Source: Candidatus Methylomirabilota bacterium (GTDB lineage Bacteria; Methylomirabilota; Methylomirabilia; Methylomirabilales; CSP1-5). From it: a stretch of 42,404 nucleotides of DNA. The DNA is taken from NCBI GenBank assembly GCA_027293415.1, contig JAPUFX010000066.1, positions 73,779 through 116,182 of the forward strand, written 5' to 3'. The stretch's first letter is position 1; each line of letters starts with the position of its first letter. Made by a program: the position numbers and the translations under genes. Below the pieces are notes generated by a model. That model was not told the origin of the DNA and searched no databases. It worked only from the letters and a program-made list of their open reading frames with translations. Positions 17,137 to 24,400 of this stretch are shown piece by piece.

Positions 17137-18152
17137 GAGGCCAGCACGCGCTCCAGGGGGGTCTGGGGGCGGTCGTAGACCCGTCGCAACCGGGAGGCCA
17201 CCCGCTGTTTGCGGACGAGCTTGACGGACGGCAGGAACAGATTCTGGAAGAGCCGGAGCTCGTGCCCGTAGAGGTCGTTCATGGCGGCGAGGGTCTCCGG
17301 GGAATCGTAGCGGACATAGCCCATGAGCTTGCGGACGTGGGTCCAGTTCTTCTGTTCCACGTGGGCATTGTCGTCTTTCTTGTAGGGCCGCCCGCGGGTG
17401 AATTGGATCTCGTGGCCCCGGCAGTACCGGTAGAGGTGCGCATTGATGAACTCGGAGCCATTGTCGGAATCAATCCCCTGGAGCGGAAAGGGGAGGGCGA
17501 GCCGCATCTCCTCTAAGGCCTGCTGCACGCCGGCCTGGCCTCTGCCCATGACCGCCCGGGTCTCCACCCACGTGGTGTGGATGTCGATCAGGGTGAGCGA
17601 ATGGAGGAACTCCCCCTCCGCGCAGTTGCCGGAATGGGAGACCAGGTCGATCTCGGTGAAGCCGGGCATCTGGACCGCCCAGTGGTCGGTCTTGAGCGGG
17701 ATGTGGTGCTTCAGGAGCGTGCCGGGCTTGGTGCGGCCGTAGAGCCGTCTCGTGAGCCGCCGTTTGTGGGCGGCCAGTCGGCGGTCTATCTGCCGAGGGC
17801 TGATGGCGAGGAGTTGCTGCTCGAGCCGGGCGGTGAGGCGAAAGCGGGTCCGGGCCCACGGCAGCCAGAGGGGGAGGAGGGCCTTCAGCCGCACCGACCA
17901 GGGAAAGCCAGCCGCCGCCCAGATCGCCACCACCAGCTGGATCGCCTGGGAGCCGTAGATCGGCGCGCGCCGGCGGGGCCGGGGCCGTGGGTGCCCCGGC
18001 GGCGGGCCGTTGAGGAGCCGGAGGGCATACTTCCGGTGGTAACCGGAGACCTGGCAGAACTCGTCCAAGATCCGCTGCTTGAGGGCCAGGGAGGCCTGGC
18101 GGTAGCGAGCATGGATAGCACGCAGGTATTCCCATTTGACTTGGTGGCTCAT
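17055..18152 (-). CDS. Integrase-core (DDE) transposase, frameshifted near its end
   Basis: 365 residues in the main frame. The N-terminal helical region contains QRILDEFCQVSGYHRKYALR, typical of a family of integrase-core transposases with a CQVxGYHRKYA signature. The rve catalytic core follows. The first Asp is in GFTEIDLVSHSG, the second in GIDSDNGSEFIN, and Glu is in DDNAHVEQKNWTHVRK, so all three acidic residues are present. About 345 residues in, near base 17130-17145, the natural C-terminus moves to the neighbouring frame and the main frame continues into Arg/Pro-rich residues. This could be an inactivating one-base insertion, a sequencing error or, less likely, a programmed shift. The IS family name is not assigned with confidence. 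Confidence 0.75.
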   Translation of the reverse strand: MSHQVKWEYLRAIHARYRQASLALKQRILDEFCQVSGYHRKYALRLLNGPPPGHPRPRPRRRAPIYGSQAIQLVVAIWAAAGFPWSVRLKALLPLWLPWARTRFRLTARLEQQLLAISPRQIDRRLAAHKRRLTRRLYGRTKPGTLLKHHIPLKTDHWAVQMPGFTEIDLVSHSGNCAEGEFLHSLTLIDIHTTWVETRAVMGRGQAGVQQALEEMRLALPFPLQGIDSDNGSEFINAHLYRYCRGHEIQFTRGRPYKKDDNAHVEQKNWTHVRKLMGYVRYDSPETLAAMNDLYGHELRLFQNLFLPSVKLVRKQRVASRLRRVYDRPQTPLERVLASPEADGQGRPAHGASRAARSVCPLPGH

Positions 18153-18344
18153 GATGTAACCCTCCTCTCGTCTACTGGCTGCAAGGGTTACATCTTAAAC
18201 GGCGCGATGATAGATCCTCGGGTAACATTTTAGGCGGCGCGATACGCAGGGTTGACTTTGCCGCAGCTTTGCCAGTACTATCTACCACGAGGGAGATCGA
18301 TCAGAGGGGTGAGCCCGCCTCACAGAGCTTACGTCCCTAATATC

Positions 18345-18373
18345 TTGACAATGTCTGCCAATGACGTTATATA
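18345..18373 (+). promoter_or_regulatory. Consensus sigma70-type promoter
   Basis: TTGACA (18345-18350), exactly 17 bases, then TATATA (18368-18373). Transcription would start near 18380, inside the tRNA-Leu-like relic, and would run into tRNA-Val at 18554. Confidence 0.65.
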
Positions 18374-18451
18374 GTGCCGCCACTAGCTGAGGAATCAAAA
18401 GCCCCCTGGGCCTGAGGGCCGTCTGGGCTTATGGCCTCGCGTCGGCACTAT
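18371..18451 (+). pseudogene. tRNA-Leu-like relic
   Basis: From about 18394 onward (TCAAAAGCCCCCTGGGCCTG, then AGGGCCGTCTGGG and CGTCGGCACTA) the sequence tracks the 3' half of a tRNA-Leu. Compare the intact copy at 12300-12387, with TTAAAATCCCTCGGGCCTGA, AGTCCGTGCGGG and CCTCGGCACCA. The T arm and 5' half are degraded, so it cannot be a working tRNA. A perfect 9-base inverted repeat, ATAGTGCCG/CGGCACTAT, closes its ends. Confidence 0.5.
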
Positions 18452-18553
18452 TTTCATTTTATGGAGGGTTCACCGGTAACGGGGAGGTTGAAGTTTTGGA
18501 GGTGCCACGGTCAGTGGTTGGCGCTCCGTGTGCAGTGAACGGTGAACCGGCGC

Positions 18554-18628
18554 AGGCACGTAGCTCAGGGGGAGAGCGCTTGCTTGACACGCAAGAGGTC
18601 GGCGGTTCAAGACCGCCCGTGCCTACCA
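18554..18628 (+). tRNA. tRNA-Val (GAC)
   Basis: The acceptor AGGCACG pairs with CGTGCCT (18618-18624). The D arm is GCTC/GAGC, the anticodon stem CTTGC/GCAAG has the loop TTGACAC (anticodon GAC), the T arm is GGCGG-TTCAAGA-CCGCC, and CCA is encoded. It lies 84 bases before thrS, with a terminator between. Confidence 0.95.
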
Positions 18629-18657
18629 TCCCCGATTTCATCCTTCGTTGATCATCG

Positions 18658-18697
18658 AAGAGGTATCACGGAGGACTCCGTGGTGCCTCTTTTTCTT
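18658..18697 (+). terminator. Strong intrinsic terminator/attenuator between tRNA-Val and thrS
   Basis: AAGAGGTATCACGGA (18658-18672) pairs along 15 positions, with two wobbles, with TCCGTGGTGCCTCTT (18677-18691) around a GGAC tetraloop. It is followed by CTTTTTCTT. It ends only about 15 bases before the thrS start codon. That leaves no room for a promoter between them, so it either ends the tRNA transcript with partial read-through or acts as an attenuator of thrS. Confidence 0.7.
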
Positions 18698-18711
18698 GTG
18701 GTGGGGTACGG

Positions 18712-20712
18712 ATGGCGCACGTGGACGTGATCCTTCCTGACGGGAGGACCGAGAAGCTTCATTCGGGTTGTCCCCTTTCGGACGTACTCCACAAGGTAGG
18801 GTCGGACGTGGCAGGGCGAGTGGTGGCTGCTCGCCTGGACGGAAAAGCGGTGGGGCTCTCTACGGTGCCGCCCCCCGGGTCGAGAGTGGAGTTGTTACCG
18901 CCAGACTCGCCTGACGGGCTGTATATCCTGCGCCATAGTACGGCGCACCTCATGGCGGCCGCCGTCCAAGCGCTATATCCGGACGCCAAGTTCGCCATTG
19001 GCCCGCCGGTAGAGAACGGCTTTTATTATGACATCGACCTGCCCAAGCCTTTGCCCGCCGAAGAGCTTCCGGCGGTTGAAGCCAAAATGCGAGAGCTTCA
19101 GGCCGAAAGTCTCCCCTTTGAGCGGGTGGAGATGCCGCTCGAGGAAGCCATGAGAGTAATGGAGGGCCGGGGGGAAACGTACAAGGTGGAGATCTTGGAG
19201 ACGATCCGCCGCTATGGCACCTCGCGGCCGGATGCGTTGGAAGAACTCAAGGGCGAGGCCGAGACGGGCGGGACGGTCAGCTTGTACCAGACGGGCGCTT
19301 TTCTGGACCTGTGCCGGGGCCCTCACGTCCCCGATACCTCGTTCCTGCGGGCCTTCAAATTGACCCATATCGCGGGGGCCTACTGGCGCGGGGACGAGCA
19401 CCGTCCTATGCTCACGCGGATCTATGGGACGGCCTTTCCCACAGCGGAGGCGCTCGAGCAGCACCTGTATCGCCTGGAGGAGGCAAAGCGGCGGGATCAC
19501 CGGCGGCTGGGCCGGGAACTCGAACTGTTCAGCATCGAGGAAGAGATTGGTCCCGGGTTAGTCCTGTGGCATCCCAAGGGCGCCCTGATCCGAGATGTGA
19601 TCGAGACCTTCTGGCGAAAAGAACACCGCCGCCGGGGATATCAGCTCGTCTACACCCCCCATGTCGCCCGGGCCCATCTCTGGGAGGTGAGCGGGCATCT
19701 GAGCTGGTACCGGGACTATATGTTTTCAGGGGTCGAGGTCGAGGGGCAGGAGTACCTGGTAAAACCCATGAACTGTCCCTTTCATATTCTGATCTACCGC
19801 TCCCAGACCAGGAGCTACCGGGATCTGCCCCTGCGCTTGGGCGAGCTTGGGACCGTCTACCGCTACGAGCGATCGGGGGTACTTCATGGACTGTTCCGGG
19901 TCCGGGGTTTCACCCAGGATGATGCCCACATCTTCTGCCGGCCGGAACAGCTCGAGACCGAGGTGGCCGACGTACTCGAGCTGGCGATACCCATGCTGCG
20001 GGCTTTCGGATTTAGTGAATACCACCTGGTTCTTTCGGTGAGCGATCCGAACCATATGGAAAAGTATGCCGGAAGCCTGGAGCAGTGGCAGCGGGCGGAG
20101 TCGGCACTCGAGACGGTCCTGGAGAAGAGCGGGATGACGTTCGATCGGGTCAAGGGGGAAGCCGCCTTTTACGGACCCAAGATCGATGTCTCGCTCGTCG
20201 ATGTGCTGGGTCGTCAGTGGCAATGCGGAACCATCCAGGTCGACTTTAACATGCCAGAGCGGTTCGATCTGGGGTACATTGGAGAGGACGGAAAGTCTCA
20301 TCGGCCCCTGATGATTCACCGGGCACTGCTGGGGTCCCTGGAACGATTCTTTGGCATCTTGATCGAGCACCACGGTGGGGCGTTTCCCTTCTGGTTGGCG
20401 CCTGTGCAGGTGGCGGTCCTTCCCGTGTCCGAACGTCACGAGCCATACGCGCAGGAGGTGGCGGACCGCCTGGATGCCGCCGGGGTGCGGGTCGAGATCG
20501 ATGACCGGAACGAGAAGGTGGGGTATCGGATCCGGCATGCGGAGGTGACCAAGGTCCCTTACATCGGAGTGGTGGGGGACCGAGAAGTGGAAAAAGGACT
20601 GATTTCTGTCCGCGAACGGGGTTGCCGGGAACGAGGGGCGATGCCGCTGGAAGAACTCATCCGTGAGCTTTCAGAGGTACTCTACCCCCCCATCCCCGGG
20701 CCCGTATTGTGA
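18712..20712 (+). CDS. thrS: Threonyl-tRNA synthetase
   Basis: 666 residues; charges tRNA-Thr with threonine. The N-terminal TGS domain (about 1-60) begins VDVILPDGRTEKLHSG. The editing domain has HSTAHLMAAA with His75 and His79 of the HxxxH site. The class II catalytic core holds the zinc-ligand motif VKPMNCPFHILIYRSQ and motif 2, RYERSGVLHGLFRVRGFTQD. Motif 3 includes HRALLGSLERFFGILIEHH. The C-terminal anticodon-binding domain ends PLEELIRELSEVLYPP. The length is slightly above the usual 640. It heads the classical thrS-infC-rpmI-rplT-pheS order. The stop codon overlaps the ribosome site of infC. Confidence 0.97.
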   Translation: MAHVDVILPDGRTEKLHSGCPLSDVLHKVGSDVAGRVVAARLDGKAVGLSTVPPPGSRVELLPPDSPDGLYILRHSTAHLMAAAVQALYPDAKFAIGPPVENGFYYDIDLPKPLPAEELPAVEAKMRELQAESLPFERVEMPLEEAMRVMEGRGETYKVEILETIRRYGTSRPDALEELKGEAETGGTVSLYQTGAFLDLCRGPHVPDTSFLRAFKLTHIAGAYWRGDEHRPMLTRIYGTAFPTAEALEQHLYRLEEAKRRDHRRLGRELELFSIEEEIGPGLVLWHPKGALIRDVIETFWRKEHRRRGYQLVYTPHVARAHLWEVSGHLSWYRDYMFSGVEVEGQEYLVKPMNCPFHILIYRSQTRSYRDLPLRLGELGTVYRYERSGVLHGLFRVRGFTQDDAHIFCRPEQLETEVADVLELAIPMLRAFGFSEYHLVLSVSDPNHMEKYAGSLEQWQRAESALETVLEKSGMTFDRVKGEAAFYGPKIDVSLVDVLGRQWQCGTIQVDFNMPERFDLGYIGEDGKSHRPLMIHRALLGSLERFFGILIEHHGGAFPFWLAPVQVAVLPVSERHEPYAQEVADRLDAAGVRVEIDDRNEKVGYRIRHAEVTKVPYIGVVGDREVEKGLISVRERGCRERGAMPLEELIRELSEVLYPPIPGPVL

Positions 20713-20729
20713 GGAGGTGAGGCGGGATC
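20711..20729 (+). promoter_or_regulatory. Ribosome site that places the infC start at an AUC codon
   Basis: GAGGAGGTGA (20711-20720) is a near-perfect anti-SD match and overlaps the thrS stop. The only codon at the right distance in the IF3 frame is ATC at 20727, six bases away. The next in-frame candidates are CTG 20739, ATT 20745 and GTG 20778; all are too far and the last would cut into the conserved IF3-N domain. Confidence 0.65.
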
Positions 20730-21284
20730 GAAAAGGGCCTGCGTATTAACGAACGGATCAGGATCCGGGAGATCCGAGTGATCGGCCCTGATGGGGCCCA
20801 GCTAGGGATTATGTCGCCTGAGGAGGCGCTGGGAAAGGCCCGGAGTTTGGATCTGGATCTCGTGGAGGTTGCCCCCCAGGCGAAGCCGCCGGTCTGCCGC
20901 ATCATGGACTACGGCAAGTACCGGTACGAGCAGTCGAAGAAGGCCAGGGAGGCCAAAAAGAAACAGACGATCATTCAGCTCAAAGAAATTAAACTGCGTC
21001 CCAAGACCGACGAGCACGACTTTCAGTTCAAGGCGCGACACGTGGAGCGGTTCCTTCGGTCCGGGAATAAGGCGAAGGTCACGATGATGTTCCGGGGCCG
21101 GGAGATGGTGCACACGGAATTGGGCAAGCGCCTGTTAGACCGCCTCGTCGATGCCCTGAAAGAGGTCGGGCAGGTGGAGCAGCCGCCGAAACTCGAGGGG
21201 CGAAACATGACCATGGTGCTCGCCCCGAGGCCGGACGTCAAGACGGGAACAGGAAAACAGGTCCAGGAAGTCGTGAAGGAGTAA
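20727..21284 (+). CDS. infC: Translation initiation factor IF-3, probable AUC start
   Basis: 185 residues from ATC 20727. IF3 binds the 30S subunit, prevents early 50S joining and checks the start codon-anticodon pair. The IF3-N domain starts RINERIRIREIRVIGPDGAQ, continues with LDLVEVAPQAKPPVCRIMDYGKY (QAxPPVCRIMDYGK being diagnostic), and is followed by the Lys-rich linker. The IF3-C domain holds IKLRPKTDEHDFQFKARHVE and VTMMFRGREMVHTE. A GTG at 20778 would remove the first 17 conserved residues. E. coli infC starts at AUU and is autoregulated because IF3 disfavours such codons. An AUC start would allow the same control. rpmI follows three bases after the stop. Confidence 0.93.
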   Translation: MEKGLRINERIRIREIRVIGPDGAQLGIMSPEEALGKARSLDLDLVEVAPQAKPPVCRIMDYGKYRYEQSKKAREAKKKQTIIQLKEIKLRPKTDEHDFQFKARHVERFLRSGNKAKVTMMFRGREMVHTELGKRLLDRLVDALKEVGQVEQPPKLEGRNMTMVLAPRPDVKTGTGKQVQEVVKE

Positions 21285-21287
21285 GGG

Positions 21288-21485
21288 ATGCCGAAACTCA
21301 AGACCCACCGAGGGGCGGCGAAGCGACTCAAGGTCACCGGAAGTGGGAAGATCCGTCGGCGGAAGGCCGGCAAAAGCCACCTGCTGACCGGCAAGGGGAG
21401 GCGTCGGCTCCGACGGCTGCGCCAAGGAGCTCTGATCCATCCGACTAATGTCAAGCGGGCTCGTCGGCTGGTCCCTTACCTGTAA
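21288..21485 (+). CDS. rpmI: Ribosomal protein bL35
   Basis: 65 residues, the full usual length. [20 protein letters not shown] and [13 protein letters not shown] are typical of bL35, a small, very basic 50S protein. The ribosome site GAAGGAG overlaps the infC stop, so it is coupled to infC, and rplT follows after 39 bases. Confidence 0.97.
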   Translation: MPKLKTHRGAAKRLKVTGSGKIRRRKAGKSHLLTGKGRRRLRRLRQGALIHPTNVKRARRLVPYL

Positions 21486-21524
21486 GGAAAGCACGGCGGC
21501 GAGAGGAGACAAGGAGAAGAAAAC

Positions 21525-21884
21525 ATGGCGAGGGTCAAAGGCGGATACGTCACCCGGCGCCGGCGCAATCGCGTGCTGAAGCAGGCTGAGGGGTTCTGGG
21601 GAAAGCGAAAGTCCAATTACCGCAGTGCCCAGGAGGCGGTGGACCGATCCCTGCGATATGCGTATCGGGACCGCCGGACACGAAAGCGGGATTTCCGAAG
21701 ACTCTGGGTGACCCGCATCGGTGCTGCGGCGCGTACGCACGGGCTCTCGTACAGCCAGTTGATGGGGGGACTTCGGAAGGGCGGGGTCGTGCTCGACCGA
21801 AAGATCCTTGCCGATTTGGCAGTGACTGATGATGCTGCCTTCGGCCGGTTGGCGGCCGTGGCCAAGGAGGCGGTCGGCGCCTAA
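21525..21884 (+). CDS. rplT: Ribosomal protein bL20
   Basis: 119 residues, the normal length. The signatures [56 protein letters not shown] and [10 protein letters not shown] are those of bL20. It is a 50S assembly protein that binds 23S rRNA and, in several bacteria, represses its own operon. The ribosome site is AAGGAG. It lies in the usual infC-rpmI-rplT order. Confidence 0.97.
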   Translation: MARVKGGYVTRRRRNRVLKQAEGFWGKRKSNYRSAQEAVDRSLRYAYRDRRTRKRDFRRLWVTRIGAAARTHGLSYSQLMGGLRKGGVVLDRKILADLAVTDDAAFGRLAAVAKEAVGA

Positions 21885-21908
21885 CCCACAGCCAGGATGT
21901 GCGACCAG

Positions 21909-21936
21909 AGCCCCGATCGCCGTCGGGGCTTTGTCT
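21909..21936 (+). terminator. Hairpin in the pheS leader, possible attenuator
   Basis: AGCCCCGA (21909-21916) and TCGGGGCT (21923-21930) pair perfectly around TCGCCG, followed by the T-rich TTGTCTT. It falls between rplT and the pheS ATG at 21951 and may weaken transcription into pheS. The T-tract is short. Confidence 0.45.
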
Positions 21937-21950
21937 TCCCTGGGGAGGCA

Positions 21951-22991
21951 ATGGAGGAGACCGCACGCGTCGAGAAACAGCTTCAGGCACTCGAGGCCTG
22001 GGTCCTGCTGGCGATCGAGGGGGCCGAGGAACCCGAGGCGGTAGAGCAGATCCGGATCCGGGTCCTCGGACGAAAGGGAGACCTGACCGAGATCCTGCGA
22101 GGGCTTGGTGCTTTTCCGCCCGAGATTCGGCGCGAAGTCGGTCAGCAGGCGAACGCGCTGAAAGTCCGAATCGAAGCGGCACTTGGGAAACGGCAGCAGG
22201 TGCTTCGGTCGGCCCTCCTTGAAGGGCTGGCGTTCCGCGAGGCGATCGATATCACCTTACCCGGGCGGCCGATTGCACGAGGAAGTCTCCATCCCCTGAC
22301 CGCGACCCTCTACGAAATTATTGAGGTGTTCCAGCATCTCGGTTTCTCTGTTGCAGAGGGACCCGAGGTGGAGCTCGATTATTATAACTTCGAAGCCCTC
22401 AATATCCCCAAAGACCATCCGGCGAGGGACATGCAGGATACCTTCTATGTGACTGATGACGTCCTCCTCCGGACTCACACCTCCCCGGTCCAGATCCGCG
22501 TGATGGAAACGCAGCCGCCGCCGGTCAAAATCGTGGCACCCGGACGGGTCTACCGGCGGGACACCGATCCGACCCATTCCCCGATGTTCCATCAGGTGGA
22601 GGGGCTCCTGGTCGATCATGGGGTCAGCTTTGCCGACCTCAAGGGAACCCTCCAGGCCTTTGTCGATCAATTTTTCGGGACCGGGACTCGCGTCCGTTTC
22701 CGGCCAAGCTTTTTCCCTTTCACCGAGCCCAGCGCCGAGGTGGATATTGCGTGCGTGATGTGCAAGGGTGCCGGGTGTCGCGTCTGCAAAGGGTCCGGCT
22801 TTCTGGAAATCCTCGGCGCCGGCATGGTGGACCCAGAGGTGTTCCGGATGGTGGGCTATGATCCCGAGATCACGGGATTCGCCTTTGGCTTGGGGGTAGA
22901 GCGAATCGCCATGCTGCGGTACGGGATCGACGATATCCGTCTCTTCTTTGAAAACGACCTCCGGTTCCTCCAGCAGTTTCCCGCCCTGTAG
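21951..22991 (+). CDS. pheS: Phenylalanyl-tRNA synthetase alpha subunit
   Basis: 346 residues from ATG 21951 after GGGGAGG. The frame is open back to ATG 21897, but that start lies before a hairpin and has a poor ribosome site. The N-terminal coiled-coil arm is at about 1-85. The class II core has motif 1 around [20 protein letters not shown], motif 2 in [20 protein letters not shown], and motif 3 in [36 protein letters not shown] is the Cys-rich loop found in many PheS proteins outside the enterobacteria. The partner pheT is not next door: it starts 4.4 kb downstream, after four unrelated genes. Confidence 0.96.
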   Translation: MEETARVEKQLQALEAWVLLAIEGAEEPEAVEQIRIRVLGRKGDLTEILRGLGAFPPEIRREVGQQANALKVRIEAALGKRQQVLRSALLEGLAFREAIDITLPGRPIARGSLHPLTATLYEIIEVFQHLGFSVAEGPEVELDYYNFEALNIPKDHPARDMQDTFYVTDDVLLRTHTSPVQIRVMETQPPPVKIVAPGRVYRRDTDPTHSPMFHQVEGLLVDHGVSFADLKGTLQAFVDQFFGTGTRVRFRPSFFPFTEPSAEVDIACVMCKGAGCRVCKGSGFLEILGAGMVDPEVFRMVGYDPEITGFAFGLGVERIAMLRYGIDDIRLFFENDLRFLQQFPAL

Positions 22992-23030
22992 TGCTGAACA
23001 ATGGCCAACGGCAGACGATTGGCTTAGGAC

Positions 23031-23095
23031 GGTCATCGGTGATCGGTCATCGGTCATCGAGCTATGAACCCTGAACCATCAACCATGAACCAACC
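23031..23095. repeat. Word repeats GGTCATCGGT and AACCATGAACC
   Basis: Tandem degenerate GGTCATCGGTGATC words (23031-23060) are followed by GAACCCTGAACCATCAACCA-type words (23066-23095), directly before the SDR gene. The first word is the reverse complement of that at 16598-16624; the second recurs at 23902-23930. Confidence 0.65.
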
Positions 23096-23097
23096 TG

Positions 23098-23826
23098 ATG
23101 ATGCGCGCTCGCGCTGACTCAAGGCGACGGAGGCGAGAACCGATCGCGCTAATTACCGGGGCCGGGCGCGGGATCGGGCGCGCGACGGCCGAGGCTTTTG
23201 CGGCTTTAGGCTACACCGTGGTCCTGGCAGAGGTTGCTTCAACCCTGGGGCGGCGTACGGAGCGGGCGCTTTTAAGGACAGGGGGCAGGGCCCTTTTCCT
23301 CCGCACCGATGTGGCCGACCCCGTGTCAGTCGGTCGGACGGTGCGAAGCGTGCTCCGCCGGTTCGGACGGATCGACTGCCTCGTGAACAATGCAGGAGTG
23401 CTCAAGGTCGGCTCACTCACCGACGTGCCCCTCCGTGATGTAGACCGCATGCTCGCGGTGAACCTTCGCGGGCCGCTCCTGCTCACCAGGGCCGTGCTTC
23501 CTGCCATGCGCCGGCAGCGATCGGGATCAATCATCAACGTGGCCTCGCAGCTGGGAAAGGTCGGCGAGGCCGAGTATGTCGCCTACTGCGCGAGCAAGTT
23601 CGGCCTCGTCGGCTTTACCGAGGCGCTAGCTGAGGAGTTAGCCGGCAGCGGCATTCGGGTCTGGGCCGTGTGTCCCGGCTTGGTGGACACGCCGATGGCA
23701 CGGGAAGGGGTCGGTGTTTCCTCCCGGGAGGAGCTTCTCAGGCCCGCGGCCGTGGCTCGCGTGATCGTGAATCTCGCTATTGGACGGAGTCGCAAGCCGA
23801 GCGGGGCGGCGGTAGACGTCCTCTAG
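23098..23826 (+). CDS. Short-chain dehydrogenase/reductase
   Basis: 242 residues, a classical SDR with a Rossmann fold. The dinucleotide motif TGAGRGIG is at residues 20-27 and NNAGVL near residue 98. The catalytic residues are Ser150 (NVASQLGK), Tyr163 and Lys167 (YCASK), followed by CPGLVDTPMA. The substrate cannot be told; FabG-like or polyol reductases share these motifs. There is no obvious ribosome site, because the start (ATGATG at 23098) directly follows the word repeat. It is inserted, with the next three genes, between pheS and pheT. Confidence 0.85.
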   Translation: MMRARADSRRRRREPIALITGAGRGIGRATAEAFAALGYTVVLAEVASTLGRRTERALLRTGGRALFLRTDVADPVSVGRTVRSVLRRFGRIDCLVNNAGVLKVGSLTDVPLRDVDRMLAVNLRGPLLLTRAVLPAMRRQRSGSIINVASQLGKVGEAEYVAYCASKFGLVGFTEALAEELAGSGIRVWAVCPGLVDTPMAREGVGVSSREELLRPAAVARVIVNLAIGRSRKPSGAAVDVL

Positions 23827-23901
23827 CTCGTTCAGAATTCATGGTCACGGTTCAGAGAATGAGCCGGAGCTGAAGCATCAATAGCGCATGTGAGGTCAAC
23901 C

Positions 23902-23930
23902 CATGAACCATGAACCCTCAACCATGAGCC
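23902..23930. repeat. AACCATGAACC word repeat overlapping a gene start
   Basis: Copies of the CATGAACC/CAACCATGA word supply the ATG and first codons of the YbaK-type gene. The same word is at 23066-23095. Confidence 0.6.
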
Positions 23931-24394
23931 AAGGCGAGGGCGCGGAGCGCGTCGCCCTGTGGATGGCCGAGCGAGGGATCGCTGGAGAGCTCATCCGTCC
24001 GGGTGAGCCCACTCCGACGGTCGAGACCGCTGCCACCGCACTGGGGGTGACGCCCGAACAAGTGGTAAAATCGCTCCTCTTTCTCGTCGACGGGGATCCC
24101 TATCTGGTGGTTGTCCGAGGGACCACTCGTGTGAAAACAAAAAAGCTCCTCAATGGGGTTGGCGGGAAGAAGGCCCGCATTGCGACCCGTGAGGAGGTGG
24201 AGGACATGACCGGGTTTCCTGTGGGTGGGACACCTCCGTTCGGCCATCGACGACCGCTGCCGGTCCTCATTGATCAAACCGTGCTGGCGCTCGAAGAGAT
24301 CTATGCGGGCGGGGGGAGCAACGAAGTTATGTTGCGCCTCCGAGTGAATGACCTCGTACAAGCCACGCAGGGCCGGATTGTTGACGTTACCTGA
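23903..24394 (+). CDS. YbaK/EbsC-type aminoacyl-tRNA deacylase
   Basis: 163 residues. The YbaK fold is seen in TPTVETAATALGVTPEQVVK, SLLFLVDGDPYLVVVRGTT, the basic loop VKTKKLL, and FPVGGTPPFGHRRPLPVLID. The GGTPPFGH-type motif and VGG loop mark the INS/YbaK superfamily. These free-standing editing domains hydrolyse mischarged aminoacyl-tRNA such as Cys- or Ala-tRNA-Pro. The start at ATG 23903 has GAGGT six bases upstream, but its first seven codons come from the word repeat. ATG 23924 is an alternative that begins at the conserved part. It converges on the M48 gene with only six bases between the stops. Confidence 0.85.
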   Translation: MNHEPSTMSQGEGAERVALWMAERGIAGELIRPGEPTPTVETAATALGVTPEQVVKSLLFLVDGDPYLVVVRGTTRVKTKKLLNGVGGKKARIATREEVEDMTGFPVGGTPPFGHRRPLPVLIDQTVLALEEIYAGGGSNEVMLRLRVNDLVQATQGRIVDVT

Positions 24395-24400
24395 ATTGGG

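Larger units (their letters stand above)
16833..18246 (-). mobile_element. Insertion sequence with about 58-base imperfect terminal inverted repeats
   Basis: The left end (16833-16892) and the inverted right end (18187-18246) match over nearly 60 bases with substitutions. Each end contains two copies of a GTAACAT..TTAAA.GGCG.GA unit about 35 bases apart, for example GTTACATCTTAAACGGCGCG and, outward, GGTAACATTTTAGGCGGCGC on the right. The element encodes one integrase-core transposase whose 3' end is frameshifted. No clear target-site duplication was found at the two borders. Confidence 0.75.

Noticed and set aside
18629-18711. T-box or other riboswitch before thrS
   Set aside because: No T-box consensus or specifier loop could be found, only the terminator-like hairpin.
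20778-21284. infC read from GTG 20778
   Set aside because: It would lose the conserved RINERIRIREIR start and has no ribosome site at the right distance.
21897-21950. N-terminal extension of PheS from ATG 21897
   Set aside because: It would translate through the leader hairpin, lacks a ribosome site and does not resemble PheS N-termini.
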